Shown here: positions 1-8,136 of the stretch, piece by piece
How positions within the stretch are numbered: the stretch's first letter is position 1
Layout: each line of letters begins with the position of its first letter
Assembly (NCBI GenBank): GCA_005885515.1
Contig: VAWK01000025.1
Span: 1-60,189 of the forward strand
Direction: 5' to 3'
Length of the DNA: 60,189 bases
Origin: Actinomycetota bacterium
GTDB taxonomy: Bacteria; Actinomycetota; Thermoleophilia; Solirubrobacterales; Solirubrobacteraceae
The notes under the pieces: model-generated
What the model was told of the DNA's origin: nothing
The model's input: only the letters and a program-made list of their open reading frames with translations
Databases searched by the model: none
Translations under genes and position numbers: made by a program

Positions 1-145
1 GCCGCCGCGTCAGGCAGGTTGGGAGCGGACGCGCCACCCGAAGACGCTGGCTCGCAAAGGACGAGCACGCGGGGCGAATGACCGAGGCGGGCTTCGCCGC
101 GGCAGCAGATCAGTCTCCCAGCGACTCGAGCGAGCCGCCGCCGAG
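1..145. other. window edge, no gene supported
   Basis: This stretch lies downstream of the stop codon of the DUF2252 gene. An open frame crosses it on the minus strand, but it is an arginine/serine-rich shadow without family resemblance. I see no promoter, repeat or RNA here. Confidence 0.4.
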
Positions 146-1554
146 CTAGAGCCCAGTCTCGACGGCGATCTGGCCGGACTTAGCGGCCGCTGCCAGCGCC
201 TTGTAGTCGCGCCCGTTCTGCTCGGCGTAGGCGCTAGCGAACTGGACGATGGCGCGGTCGAAGCTGGGGCCCCGTCCCAGGTAGGCGGCGATCGCGATGC
301 GATCGCCGCTGCGGGCGTGCGCGCGTGCGAGCGTCCAGCCGCACAAGCGGCCATACTGGGCCAAGCCCTTCGACGACATCTGTTCCACTTCGGCCGAGCC
401 CTTCCAGTCGCGCAACTGGCGGACGTAGAAGTCCCGCGGTTGGTCCTCAAACCCGGGCTCGACGTGCAGCCAGCCGAGGAAGATGTCACTGCTGGCCTGC
501 ATCAGGTGCTGTCCGGTGACGACGCGCTCGCCGTGGTTGTCAAACTCGCTCGGCCGGAGGAAATCCTCCAACACCGACGCCTCTGCCTCCTTGACCTGCA
601 GGAAAAGAGGGTCCTGGCCGTCGTGGCCGAGCAGCAAGGCGATCCAGGCGCGCGTACCAACGCTGCCCACGCCGACGACCTTGCGCGCGAGATCGGTGAG
701 CTGGAACTGCTCGAGCAACACGCGTCGGTCATACGGGAGCGTCGCGCCGTAGGAGCGTAGGAGCTCGTGTAGCGCGCCGGACATTTCGGCCCGCTCCCTA
801 CCTCGGGCGAGGTTGGCGATCGGGACGATCAGCGGTGGGTCGGCGAGGATGTGCGCCTTCCCGTCGACCTCGTGAGTGAGCTTCGAGAACGCCGACATGC
901 TGTCGCGCGTGCGCGCCTTGGCGATCGTCTTCTCGGTTCGCTTGACGCCCTTGGCCTTGAGCTGCGAGCCGAACTGAGCCACCGCGGCCTCGATATCGAT
1001 GTTGGCATACCAGACCTCCAGGTTCTTCATGCCGGCGAAGCGCGCCATGGCGGCGCGGTACTGCCCGACCGCGTCCAGCACCGCTTGCTCTTGGTCCTTG
1101 ACGGCAGAGCCGTTGTCTTGCGCGGCGATGTGCATGCTCGCCGCGAGCCGCTTGACGTCCCACTCCCATGGCCCCGGGAGCGTCTCGTCAAAGTCGTTGA
1201 TGTCGAACACGAGCTGCCGCTCGGGCGAAGCGAACACGCCAAAGTTCGACAGGTGTGCGTCTCCACAGCACTGCACCGTCAGGCCGGAGCGCGGCGTCGC
1301 CGCCAGGTCGCTGGCCATGATCAACGCCGCGCCACGGTAGAACGCAAACGGAGATACGAGCATGCGGCCATAGCGGACGTCTGCGCTTGGCGCTCGAGCA
1401 GCTCGACCGGATCAGCGCGGTCTCGGGCTGGCTCAAAGACGCCATGGCTTGAGCGCGGCACGTCCCGTCGAGCCGCCTTGCCACGTGCCGCCCGCTCGGC
1501 CCTCGTCGGCTGCCGCGGCGCCCTCGTCGACTTCCTCTTGGTCGCCGTGGCCAT
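146..1554 (-). pseudogene. DUF2252 family protein, frameshifted near its N-terminus
   Basis: The frame starting at the ATG at 1363 (405 residues) is the body of a DUF2252 protein, a family of unknown biochemical role. Recognisable segments are CCGDAHLSNFG, FDINDFDET and CGWTLARAHARSGD. The normal N-terminus lies just upstream in another frame: from the ATG at 1554 it reads MATATKRK, then DPVELLERQAQT, and stops matching at about 1379. The main frame resumes with VRYGRM directly before MLVSPFAFYRG. Intact relatives have a few more residues between these two pieces, so roughly 20 bases including a frame change are missing. A shortened protein from 1363 could still be made. The family call is firm; inactivity is an inference, and a sequencing error is the alternative. 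Confidence 0.75.
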
Positions 1555-1683
1555 GCGCCGACGATACACCTCGATCAAGTGAACTCTTCGTCTGGAACTC
1601 CACCGGTGCGTGCAAGGCGCTGCAGCGTCGCGCGGCCAGCTCTTCGCCGGTGCCCGCCCGGGCCGATCAGGTAACGGCCGTCC

Positions 1684-2085
1684 TCACGCCGAGACTTCGA
1701 GGTCGCGTAGGAGCTCCCGATCACGGGCGTAGGTGAGCCTCCCGGGGGCGTCACACAGCGCTACCCACCGCACTTCGTCGACCTCGTTCGCGGGCGCGAG
1801 CACACCGCCGACCGGCTCCATCTGCCAGTAGCGGACCGTCTTCGGGCGGCCGCGGGGGTCGCGATAGGCAGTCGGGCCAACCTCGCGCCCGAGGTTGCAC
1901 CGCAGTCCGGTCTCCTCCTCGACCTCACGCAGCGCCGCCTCCCGCTCGCTCTCGCCGCGGTGCAGCTTGCCCTTCGGGAACGCCCAGTCGTCGTAGGCGG
2001 GCCGGTGCACGAGCACGATTTCGACAGCGCCGCCGCGGTTGCGGCAGACCAAACCCCCGGCGGCGCGGACGATGTTCTCGCTCAC
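1684..2085 (-). CDS. Nudix hydrolase (MutT-like)
   Basis: This 133-residue protein hydrolyses a nucleoside-diphosphate-linked substrate, by family. The complete Nudix box spans residues 39-61 (G39, E45, REVEEETGL at the end), which supplies the metal-binding glutamates. The preceding HRPAYDDWAFPKGK resembles the N-terminal domain of actinobacterial MutT1-type enzymes, which act on diadenosine polyphosphates or 8-oxo-dGTP products; the exact substrate cannot be read. The start is GTG at 2085. It lies 15 bp behind the reductase gene at 2101-2772, so the two are probably co-transcribed, reductase first. Confidence 0.9.
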   Translation of the reverse strand: MSENIVRAAGGLVCRNRGGAVEIVLVHRPAYDDWAFPKGKLHRGESEREAALREVEEETGLRCNLGREVGPTAYRDPRGRPKTVRYWQMEPVGGVLAPANEVDEVRWVALCDAPGRLTYARDRELLRDLEVSA

Positions 2086-2100
2086 ATCCTCGGGAGTTGG

Positions 2101-2772
2101 CTAACCGACGAGCAGCTTGAAACCGTGGTCCCATGAGCCCCGCGCGCCGCCGATCTTGACCCACGCGATGCAGATCGCCTCGAGCTCGCGCGAGCCCTCG
2201 ATACCGCCGATGTCCACCGGATCAGGCCAGCCGAAGTCGGCAAGGGCGTCGCCGACGGTGCGCTTTGCGTCCTCGTCGTCTCCGGCGATCAGCATTGTCG
2301 GCTGGCTTTCGCTGAAGCTCGGGTCCACGAAGTACGGGTTGCCGATCGTATTGAATGCCTTGACCACCTTCGCGTCGGGCAGCGCGCGCTGGACGCGCTC
2401 GCCCAGTGAGTCCTCGCCCGTGATCGAGAGCTTCGGCGGAAAGCCTCCGGAGAAGTCGAGCGGGTTCATGGCGTCGATGACTACCTTGCCGCTGAAGCCC
2501 TTGGCGCCGGCCTCGGCGATCGCCTCCTCTGCAGCATTGCCGAGCACAGCCAATACGAGCAGCTCGCCGTGCTCGGCGGCCTCGGCGAAGGTGCCTGCTT
2601 CCACGCCGGCCCCTTCGCCGGACAGCCATTCGCGCAGCTCGGGCTTGCCTGGGTCGCGCGAGCCGATGAGCACGTGGTGGCCGCGACCGGCGAACCCGGC
2701 CGCCAGGCGCCGTCCAACCTCCCCGCTTCCCAGCACGCCAACCCGGCGCCGCGACAGCCTGCCGTTCGTCAT
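2101..2772 (-). CDS. NAD(P)-binding reductase of the NADPH:F420 reductase-like family
   Basis: The 223-residue product opens with a Rossmann dinucleotide motif (VGVLGSGEVGRRLA, residues 11-24) followed by LIGSRDP, typical of the F420-reductase/NADP-oxidoreductase family. DAMNPLDFSGG and VVKAFNTIGNPYF are further family signatures. Such enzymes move hydride between NADPH and F420 or act on small carbonyl substrates; the electron partner here is not proven. An F420-type enzyme is encoded at 12214-12726, so the cofactor is plausible in this organism. A ribosome site (GAGGCAGAC) precedes the ATG at 2772. It is the promoter-proximal gene of a pair with the Nudix gene. Confidence 0.8.
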   Translation of the reverse strand: MTNGRLSRRRVGVLGSGEVGRRLAAGFAGRGHHVLIGSRDPGKPELREWLSGEGAGVEAGTFAEAAEHGELLVLAVLGNAAEEAIAEAGAKGFSGKVVIDAMNPLDFSGGFPPKLSITGEDSLGERVQRALPDAKVVKAFNTIGNPYFVDPSFSESQPTMLIAGDDEDAKRTVGDALADFGWPDPVDIGGIEGSRELEAICIAWVKIGGARGSWDHGFKLLVG

Positions 2773-2870
2773 GTCTGCCTCCTCTGGTTTGGGGGGCGAC
2801 GCAATCTAACGCAGCTAGGAAGCGGTGTGAACGGCGCTGACTTAGGAGCCATGATCAATAATCAGGGCGG

Positions 2871-3080
2871 ATGAGGGCCAACCGCACGATGCCGGCTTGC
2901 ACCGCGATCCCGCAGCTCGTGTACGACGAGGTTGGGGAGGCGATCGAGTGGCTGTGCGCCACCTTTGGCTTCACCGAGCGGTGGCGAGCCGGCAACCACC
3001 GCGCGCATCACCGGACGTTCTCCGGTTCGACCGTCGATGTCGTCCCGGAGGATCGGGGTGGCACGTCGGCCGCGCGCTAA
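2871..3080 (+). pseudogene. truncated glyoxalase/VOC-domain gene remnant
   Basis: The first 45 residues (TMPACTAIPQLVYDEVGEA, then EWLCATFGFTERWRAGNHRA) match the first beta-alpha unit of VOC proteins whose intact forms run past 120 residues. Homology ends abruptly after NHRA; the following 20 or so residues are unrelated and the frame closes at 3080. No other frame restores the rest of the fold before the methyltransferase start at 3093, so most of the gene has been lost by deletion. Confidence 0.65.
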
Positions 3081-3092
3081 GGAGGGCCCCAG

Positions 3093-3707
3093 ATGAACTA
3101 CAAGATCGCCTACGCGCTCGGCTTCCACCCGTGGGAGGTGGCCGAAAAACAACCTTCGTTCAACGAGAGGTTTATGCAACTGCTCGAGCGCGAGGAGCGC
3201 GGGCGCCAGCCGCCGTACGGACGCGCACTCGATATCGGGACCGGCAGCGGGATTTGGGGCATCAAGCTTGCGGAGCGCGGTTGGCAGGTGGTGGCTATCG
3301 ACATAGTCGAGAAGGCACTCGGGCGCGCGCGCGAGCGGATTCAGCATTCCGGGGTCGAGATGCGCCTGCTGCAAGCCGACGTGACGGCTCTACGTCCCGA
3401 CGACGTGGGCTCTGACTTCAAGTTGATCCTGGATACCGGGACCTTTCACGGCCTGACCAATGCTCAGCGTGAAGCGATGGGGCGCGGGGTCAGCGCCATC
3501 GCCGATAGCGATGCGACCGTGCTCATGCTCGCTTGGTCACCCAAGCGGCGAGGGCCGCTGCCTCGTGGAGCGGACCAGGGCGCGATCGAAGCGGCGTTCC
3601 CGAGATGGACCGTGACCGAGGTTGGCACGACTGGATTTCAGGCGCCGAAGCCGGTCGAATTGCTGATGAGGCCTAACGAGCGCTGGTATCGCCTGCGTCG
3701 AGACTGA
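3093..3707 (+). CDS. class I SAM-dependent methyltransferase
   Basis: This 204-residue enzyme has the SAM-binding motif I ALDIGTGSGIWGIKLAERGW at about residues 45-64, an acidic motif II in VVAIDIVEKAL and motif LLQADVT. The methyl acceptor is unknown. A strong ribosome site AAGGAGGG (3079-3086) sits 6 bp before the ATG and overlaps the end of the broken VOC remnant, so that gene may once have been co-translated. The length is normal for a small-molecule methyltransferase without an extra substrate domain. Confidence 0.88.
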   Translation: MNYKIAYALGFHPWEVAEKQPSFNERFMQLLEREERGRQPPYGRALDIGTGSGIWGIKLAERGWQVVAIDIVEKALGRARERIQHSGVEMRLLQADVTALRPDDVGSDFKLILDTGTFHGLTNAQREAMGRGVSAIADSDATVLMLAWSPKRRGPLPRGADQGAIEAAFPRWTVTEVGTTGFQAPKPVELLMRPNERWYRLRRD

Positions 3708-3742
3708 ACGGTGGCGCTGGACCCCGGTTAGAGTCGGTCGCT

Positions 3743-4177
3743 GTGACGGTGAGTCTGAGCCGAGCAGACATCGAGTGGATCCGCGAGGTCTACCGGCTTT
3801 TCACGGACGGCGATCCGGAGTTCCTCGAGCGCTACGAGCCAGAGGCCACGCTGGTCTTCCCCGAGCCGCTGCCGAAGGGCGGGACCTACCGCAGTCCGCT
3901 GGAGGCGCTCGAGTTCTGGAACAACATCGGCGAGCTGTTTGACGGCGCCCACCCCGAGCCCGAGGAGTTCCTCCGTGATGGTGACCGACTCGTCGTGCTC
4001 GGGCGCTTTCACGGCCGCGCCCGCGCGACGGGCGAGCAGGTTGCAATCCGCTTCGCGCACGTGTTCGGACTGACCGGTGGTGACGGCCCCTTGCGCGAGC
4101 AACGGTTTACCTCCTTCGAGCTGATCATCGACACCGCGGCTGCGCTCTCGGCGCTCGGCGAACAGGGCCCGGGCTGA
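3743..4177 (+). CDS. SnoaL-like (NTF2 fold) protein
   Basis: A 144-residue protein of the NTF2/SnoaL cone fold. It begins with IEWIREVYRLFTDGD, the usual first helix, continues with EATLVFPEPLPKGGTY and the sheet strand DGDRLVVLGRFHGRARATGE, and ends with a helix after FTSFELIIDTA. Members are small-molecule isomerases, cyclases or ligand binders; the role here cannot be read. The start is GTG at 3743. A stub resembling its first codons follows at 4193. Confidence 0.75.
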   Translation: MTVSLSRADIEWIREVYRLFTDGDPEFLERYEPEATLVFPEPLPKGGTYRSPLEALEFWNNIGELFDGAHPEPEEFLRDGDRLVVLGRFHGRARATGEQVAIRFAHVFGLTGGDGPLREQRFTSFELIIDTAAALSALGEQGPG

Positions 4178-4192
4178 GCGGAGATCGGGTCA

Positions 4193-4258
4193 TTGGCAGC
4201 GAATCTGAGCTCGCAGGAGATCGACTGGATCCCGCGAGGGCCCACGAGGCGTCGTTAG
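4193..4258 (+). pseudogene. stub copy of a SnoaL-like gene start
   Basis: Reading from TTG at 4193 gives AANLSSQEIDWI, which lines up with TVSLSRADIEWI at the start of the preceding SnoaL-like gene; it then runs into a stop at 4256-4258 after 21 codons. The tail overlaps the stop of the convergent cyclase gene. This looks like the remaining 5' end of a tandem paralogue whose body was deleted. Confidence 0.45.
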
Positions 4259-5634
4259 GCGCCGACCGCGTCCTCGACTGCGTACAACTGCCACGTCTCG
4301 GGAACGCCCTTCAGCGCGTGAGCCCCGCGATCGGTGAACTGGATCCCCGACCCGGCCACCAGGTCCTTCACGGTCCGGGACACGAGCAGCTCCCGCGGTG
4401 CCGCGTGGGCGCTGACGCGGGCGGCGATATGGACGGCGATGCCGCCGATGTCCTCGCCCATCACCTCGCACTCGCCGGTGTGGACGCCAGCCCGAACGCG
4501 GATCCCCCGCACCTCGGATGATTGCAGGATCGCGCTCGCGCAGTGGATCGCGCGGGCGGGGCCATCGAACGTCGCGAGGAAGCCGTCTCCGGTTGACTTG
4601 ACCTCCCGGCCGTTGAAACGGTCCAGCGCCTCGCGCACCGAGCGCTGGTGTCGCTCGAGCACGTCGCGCCACCGTTGATCGCCCAGCTCCGCGGCCGTGC
4701 GCGTGGAATCGACGATGTCGGTGAAGAGCACCGTGGCGAGGATGCGGTCGGCGTCGGGCACCGCGCGCGCTCCGGTGAGGAACTCCTGCACCTCGCCGAG
4801 CCACTCCTCGGCGCTCTCATACCAGAAGGTATGGTCATCGCCCTCGAACTCGACCATCCGAGCATTCGGCATGTGCTCCGCCAACCAGCGTCCGTGGTGA
4901 ACATTGACGAGACGATCGCGAGAGCGGTGCAGGATGAGCGCAGGGGCGTGGACACTCGGCACGACCTCGCGGACGTCGAGATCGAGGAACATCTGCGTGA
5001 GCGCCGACAGCATGCCCGGACTCGCGATGGAGCGTTCCAGTCGGCCATAGAACGCGCGCGCCTCCGCGTTGTCCGCCTGGCTGGGCGAGGAGACCTCGAT
5101 CATTGATCCATCGCCCCAGTTCGGCAGGATCAGCTCCTCACCCGACTGGACGAGCGCCTGCGTCGGGGTTCCCCACGGGTAGTCCTCGGCGTAGGTGGCA
5201 CGTGCCATCCCCCCGCTGCAGACCAGGGCCAGAACGCGCTGCGGGTAGGTCGCGGCGAACAGGATGCTCATCGGGACGCCCTCGGAGAGGCCCACCAGCG
5301 CGGCGCGCTCCGAGCCGGCGGCTTCCATCACTGCCCGGACGTCGTCCATGCGCTGCTCCAGAGTGGGAGCGTCGGAGACCGGATCCGACAGGCCCGAGCC
5401 CCGACGGTCGAAGCTGATCACGCGGGCGAAGGAGGCCAAGCCTTCCAGGATCCGTGCAGCTGGCTCATGCTCCCAGACCAGCTCGACGTGGGTGACGAAT
5501 CCTGGCACCAGCACGAGGTCGAGGTCGCCCTCGCCGAACACCTGGTAGGCGATGTGGACCCCTCCGCTTCTCGCATACCTGGTTTCGGGCCGTGCCGTCG
5601 ACGTGCCGGACGCCTGAATAGGACCTCCTTTCAT
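4255..5634 (-). CDS. alpha/beta-hydrolase fused to class III adenylate/guanylate cyclase
   Basis: The 459-residue product has two domains. Residues about 20-290 are an alpha/beta-hydrolase: VLVPGFVTHVEL, a nucleophile elbow GLSEGVP and a late histidine in GDDHTFW. Residues about 300-455 are a class III cyclase catalytic domain: VLFTDIVDSTRTAAELGD carries a metal-binding aspartate, followed by STGDGFLATFDGPARAI and AGVHTGECE. It should convert ATP or GTP to a cyclic nucleotide, with the hydrolase domain as sensor or regulator, a fusion common in actinobacteria. There is no membrane segment, so it is cytosolic. An AGGAGG-type site lies just upstream of the ATG at 5634. Confidence 0.9.
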   Translation of the reverse strand: MKGGPIQASGTSTARPETRYARSGGVHIAYQVFGEGDLDLVLVPGFVTHVELVWEHEPAARILEGLASFARVISFDRRGSGLSDPVSDAPTLEQRMDDVRAVMEAAGSERAALVGLSEGVPMSILFAATYPQRVLALVCSGGMARATYAEDYPWGTPTQALVQSGEELILPNWGDGSMIEVSSPSQADNAEARAFYGRLERSIASPGMLSALTQMFLDLDVREVVPSVHAPALILHRSRDRLVNVHHGRWLAEHMPNARMVEFEGDDHTFWYESAEEWLGEVQEFLTGARAVPDADRILATVLFTDIVDSTRTAAELGDQRWRDVLERHQRSVREALDRFNGREVKSTGDGFLATFDGPARAIHCASAILQSSEVRGIRVRAGVHTGECEVMGEDIGGIAVHIAARVSAHAAPRELLVSRTVKDLVAGSGIQFTDRGAHALKGVPETWQLYAVEDAVGA

Positions 5635-5797
5635 CGGCGGTTCCGCTGGGGAGACGGATCGGTGCTCACGGCCGGTTGGAGGTATCGCACGATCGCGCCC
5701 TGAATTGTCCCATGCGATGAGCTCGCACCGACTGCGCCAAGGCGACTCCCGCTTCGCGAGCGCGAATGGGGGCGTAGTTCGGGGGCTGGTTATGGCC

Positions 5798-5826
5798 TTG
5801 ACAACTTTTAGAGTCTTCTATAGGTT
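5798..5826 (+). promoter_or_regulatory. promoter of TetR gene, near-leaderless
   Basis: TTGACA at 5798-5803 is followed after 17 bp by TAGGTT (5821-5826), or after 15 bp by TATAGG (5819-5824). The ATG at 5834 lies only about 8 bp past the -10, so the transcript should start at or within a few bases of the codon. A second TTGACA occurs at 5827-5832. No clear palindromic operator is visible. Confidence 0.5.
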
Positions 5827-5833
5827 TTGACAG

Positions 5834-6484
5834 ATGCCAGGTACAGCCGCGACGGTCGGCCTGCGTGAGCGCCACAAGCACCAGCGCCGCGAGCGCATCC
5901 TCGAGGCGATTCGCGAGCTGCTGCGCGCTCGTCCGAATGAGACGCCGACGGTTGAGCGGATCGCCGAGGTGGCGGATGTCTCCCCGGCGACCGTTTTCAA
6001 TCTGGTCGGACCGCGAGAGCAGCAGTGGGCGGCGCTATACGACGCGCTGCTGCGCGAGCTCGACGCTCGCTTGGCGATCACGGCCGACGAGGATCCGCGC
6101 AAGCACGCGCGCAGGCTCGTCGGCGAGGCCGCCCAGCTGTTCATCGCTGACGCCGCCGTCTTCAGACACATCGTCAACAACTCGGGGCGCAGCGGCAGCC
6201 TGGTGCAGGAGAACCCGATCCCGCTGCTTCGCGCCGCACTGCGCCGCGGACAGGAAACCGGGATGCTCAGGCCCGATCTGCACATCGACGCGCTGGCAGG
6301 ACACATCGCGATGGCGTGCGGCGGTGCATTGCGTCAATGGGCCAGCGAGCGGATATCAGCCGCAGCGTTTCGCGAGCGCGTGCGCTTCGCCGTCGACGTG
6401 GTGTTCGCCGCCAGCGCGAGTGACGATCACGCCGCCGCACTGCACGCGCCGCTGGAGCGCGCTTCGCGGCGGCGGGCACGATGA
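5834..6484 (+). CDS. TetR family transcriptional regulator
   Basis: The 216-residue repressor has the N-terminal TetR helix-turn-helix at about residues 17-62 (ERILEAIRELLRAR, then IAEVADVSPATVFNLV) and an all-helical ligand/dimer domain. Its TGA overlaps the ATG of the hydrolase at 6481 (ATGA), so the two are translationally coupled and the hydrolase is the obvious target or ligand-linked enzyme. The ATG at 5834 has no ribosome site and sits almost on the promoter, which suggests a leaderless transcript. Confidence 0.9.
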   Translation: MPGTAATVGLRERHKHQRRERILEAIRELLRARPNETPTVERIAEVADVSPATVFNLVGPREQQWAALYDALLRELDARLAITADEDPRKHARRLVGEAAQLFIADAAVFRHIVNNSGRSGSLVQENPIPLLRAALRRGQETGMLRPDLHIDALAGHIAMACGGALRQWASERISAAAFRERVRFAVDVVFAASASDDHAAALHAPLERASRRRAR

Positions 6485-7383
6485 CGCGAACCGCGTTCGG
6501 CTTCGACGTAGCACCGGGCATCCGCCTGGCTGCCGACAGCTTCGGCGACCCCCACGCGCCTGCCGTGCTCATGCTGCACGGCGGGGGCCAGACACGACAC
6601 GCGTGGCAGGCCACCGCGACGAGCCTCGCAGACGCTGGCTGGCACGCGATCACCGTCGACCTGCGCGGCCACGGCCAGAGCACCCACGCGCGGGCTGCGG
6701 CCTACGCGCTCGAGGACTACGTCGCCGACGTGCGCGCGGTGCTCGCCGCGATCGCGAGCGCCCCGATGGTGATCGGAGCTTCGCTGGGCGGCATCGCCGG
6801 TCTGCTGGCCATCGCCGAGCCACCCTCGGCGCCGGCCGCCGGGCTCGTCCTGGTTGACGTCGCCCACCGCTTCCAGGCTCGCGGCGCCCGACGGATCGTG
6901 AGCTTCATGGCGGAGCAGCCGGACGGCTTTGCCAGCCTCTCCGACGCTGCCGACGCGGTCGCCACCTACCTGCCTCACCGCGCCCGCCCCCGCGACACGG
7001 CCGGGCTGCGCCACAACCTCCGTTACAAGGATGGACGCTGGACCTGGCACTGGGACCCCGCGATCCTGACCCAAGCCCGCCTCATGATCCAGCAGCAAAG
7101 CGAGCTCTCCGACCGCCTCACCAAAGCCGCCACACGGCTCCGCCAGCCCTGCCTGCTCGTCCGCGGCGCCGAAAGCGACGTGCTCACCATCGCCGTTGCG
7201 CGCGAGTTCGTCGAGCTCGCTGCCACCGCCACCCTGGTCGAAGTCCCGCGCGCCGCTCACATGGTCGCCGGCGACAACAGCGACGCCTTTACGGCGGCAA
7301 TCCGCGCGTGGCTCGACATGCTTGCGGCCGGCACATCTCCTACCCTCCGTCGGAGGGCGAAGTTCGGGCTTTTGTGGAGGTAA
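6481..7383 (+). CDS. alpha/beta-hydrolase
   Basis: A 300-residue alpha/beta-hydrolase: oxyanion-hole region LHGGGQTRHAW, DLRGHGQS, nucleophile elbow GASLGG and catalytic histidine in AAHMVAGD. Epoxide hydrolases, esterases and haloperoxidase-like enzymes share this layout, so the substrate is open. The last ~18 residues (after AIRAWLDML) are basic and atypical; the frame runs 10 bp into the next small gene. It is the second gene of the TetR operon. Confidence 0.9.
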   Translation: MTRTAFGFDVAPGIRLAADSFGDPHAPAVLMLHGGGQTRHAWQATATSLADAGWHAITVDLRGHGQSTHARAAAYALEDYVADVRAVLAAIASAPMVIGASLGGIAGLLAIAEPPSAPAAGLVLVDVAHRFQARGARRIVSFMAEQPDGFASLSDAADAVATYLPHRARPRDTAGLRHNLRYKDGRWTWHWDPAILTQARLMIQQQSELSDRLTKAATRLRQPCLLVRGAESDVLTIAVAREFVELAATATLVEVPRAAHMVAGDNSDAFTAAIRAWLDMLAAGTSPTLRRRAKFGLLWR

Positions 7384-7586
7384 CCGCCGCAAGCGAGCTC
7401 GATGCGCTCGCCCACAGCCCGGCCCTCGCCTCAGAACACGGCGCCGGCCTGCTCGCGCTGTTCGCGGGGGCGCGGGACCGTCTGTCAGAGACAGCGTGGC
7501 GCGCTTGTGTGGATTTGCTGGGCACGCACGTGGGTAGGCGCGAGGCCGCGGCAAGCGAAGGAAGCCAGCCGGAGACCCCAAGGTGA
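7374..7586 (+). CDS. small uncharacterised protein, coupled to neighbours
   Basis: From GTG at 7374 this frame encodes 70 residues with a helical, alanine/leucine-rich composition (ASELDALAHSPAL, LLALFAGARDRLSETAW). It overlaps the preceding hydrolase by 10 bp, and its TGA overlaps the GTG of the GNAT gene (GTGA, 7583-7586). The coupling on both sides and typical GC-rich codon use support a real gene. I recognise no family. A 7-bp hairpin (CCCTCCG/CGGAGGG) lies just upstream at about 7344-7359. Confidence 0.45.
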   Translation: MEVTAASELDALAHSPALASEHGAGLLALFAGARDRLSETAWRACVDLLGTHVGRREAAASEGSQPETPR

Positions 7587-8041
7587 GCACGCTGGCGGCC
7601 AGGACGGCTGAAATCCGCGAGCTGCCCGCAGGCGAGACGCATCTCGCTCACCGGGCGATGCGAGCGCTGCGAACCGCGTTTGAGAGCGAGCACGAGTTTG
7701 TCGAGCATGTGGACGACGTGCTGCGCCCCTCCGGCTACAGAATGGTCGGCGCCTTCGTCCTCGATCAAGCACCTGCTGTGGCAGTGGTGGGCTTTCGCGC
7801 CGGAGACAGCCTCGCCTGGGGTCGCTACATCTACGTCGATGACCTGTCGACGGCTCCAGACGCACGGCGCCAGGGCCACGCTGGGGCTTTGCTCGAGTGG
7901 CTGTTCGACGAGGGCCGCCGACTCGGATGTGCTCAGCTGCACCTGGACTCGGGGACGGGCTCGGAGCGGTTTGCCGCGCACCGGCTCTACTTCAGCCACG
8001 GGCTCGCGATCCACTCACATCACTTCGCCCGCGGGCTGTAG
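7583..8041 (+). CDS. GNAT family N-acetyltransferase
   Basis: This 152-residue protein has the GNAT core: IYVDDLSTAPDARRQGHAGAL includes acetyl-CoA pyrophosphate-loop motif A (RRQGHAG), preceded by strand AVAVVGFRAG and followed by LHLDSGTGSERFAAHRLYF. It should acetylate an amine on a small molecule or protein; the acceptor is unknown. The start is GTG at 7583, overlapping the stop of the small upstream gene. It is probably the last gene of the TetR operon. Confidence 0.85.
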   Translation: MSTLAARTAEIRELPAGETHLAHRAMRALRTAFESEHEFVEHVDDVLRPSGYRMVGAFVLDQAPAVAVVGFRAGDSLAWGRYIYVDDLSTAPDARRQGHAGALLEWLFDEGRRLGCAQLHLDSGTGSERFAAHRLYFSHGLAIHSHHFARGL

Positions 8042-8136
8042 AACGGACGTGATCGTGAGTCCGACGCTCGCGAGCGGTCGGAGAGGCCTTGCGCAACACT
8101 GTCGCCGTCGCGGATCGCCCGATAGGTTGCTGTTGA

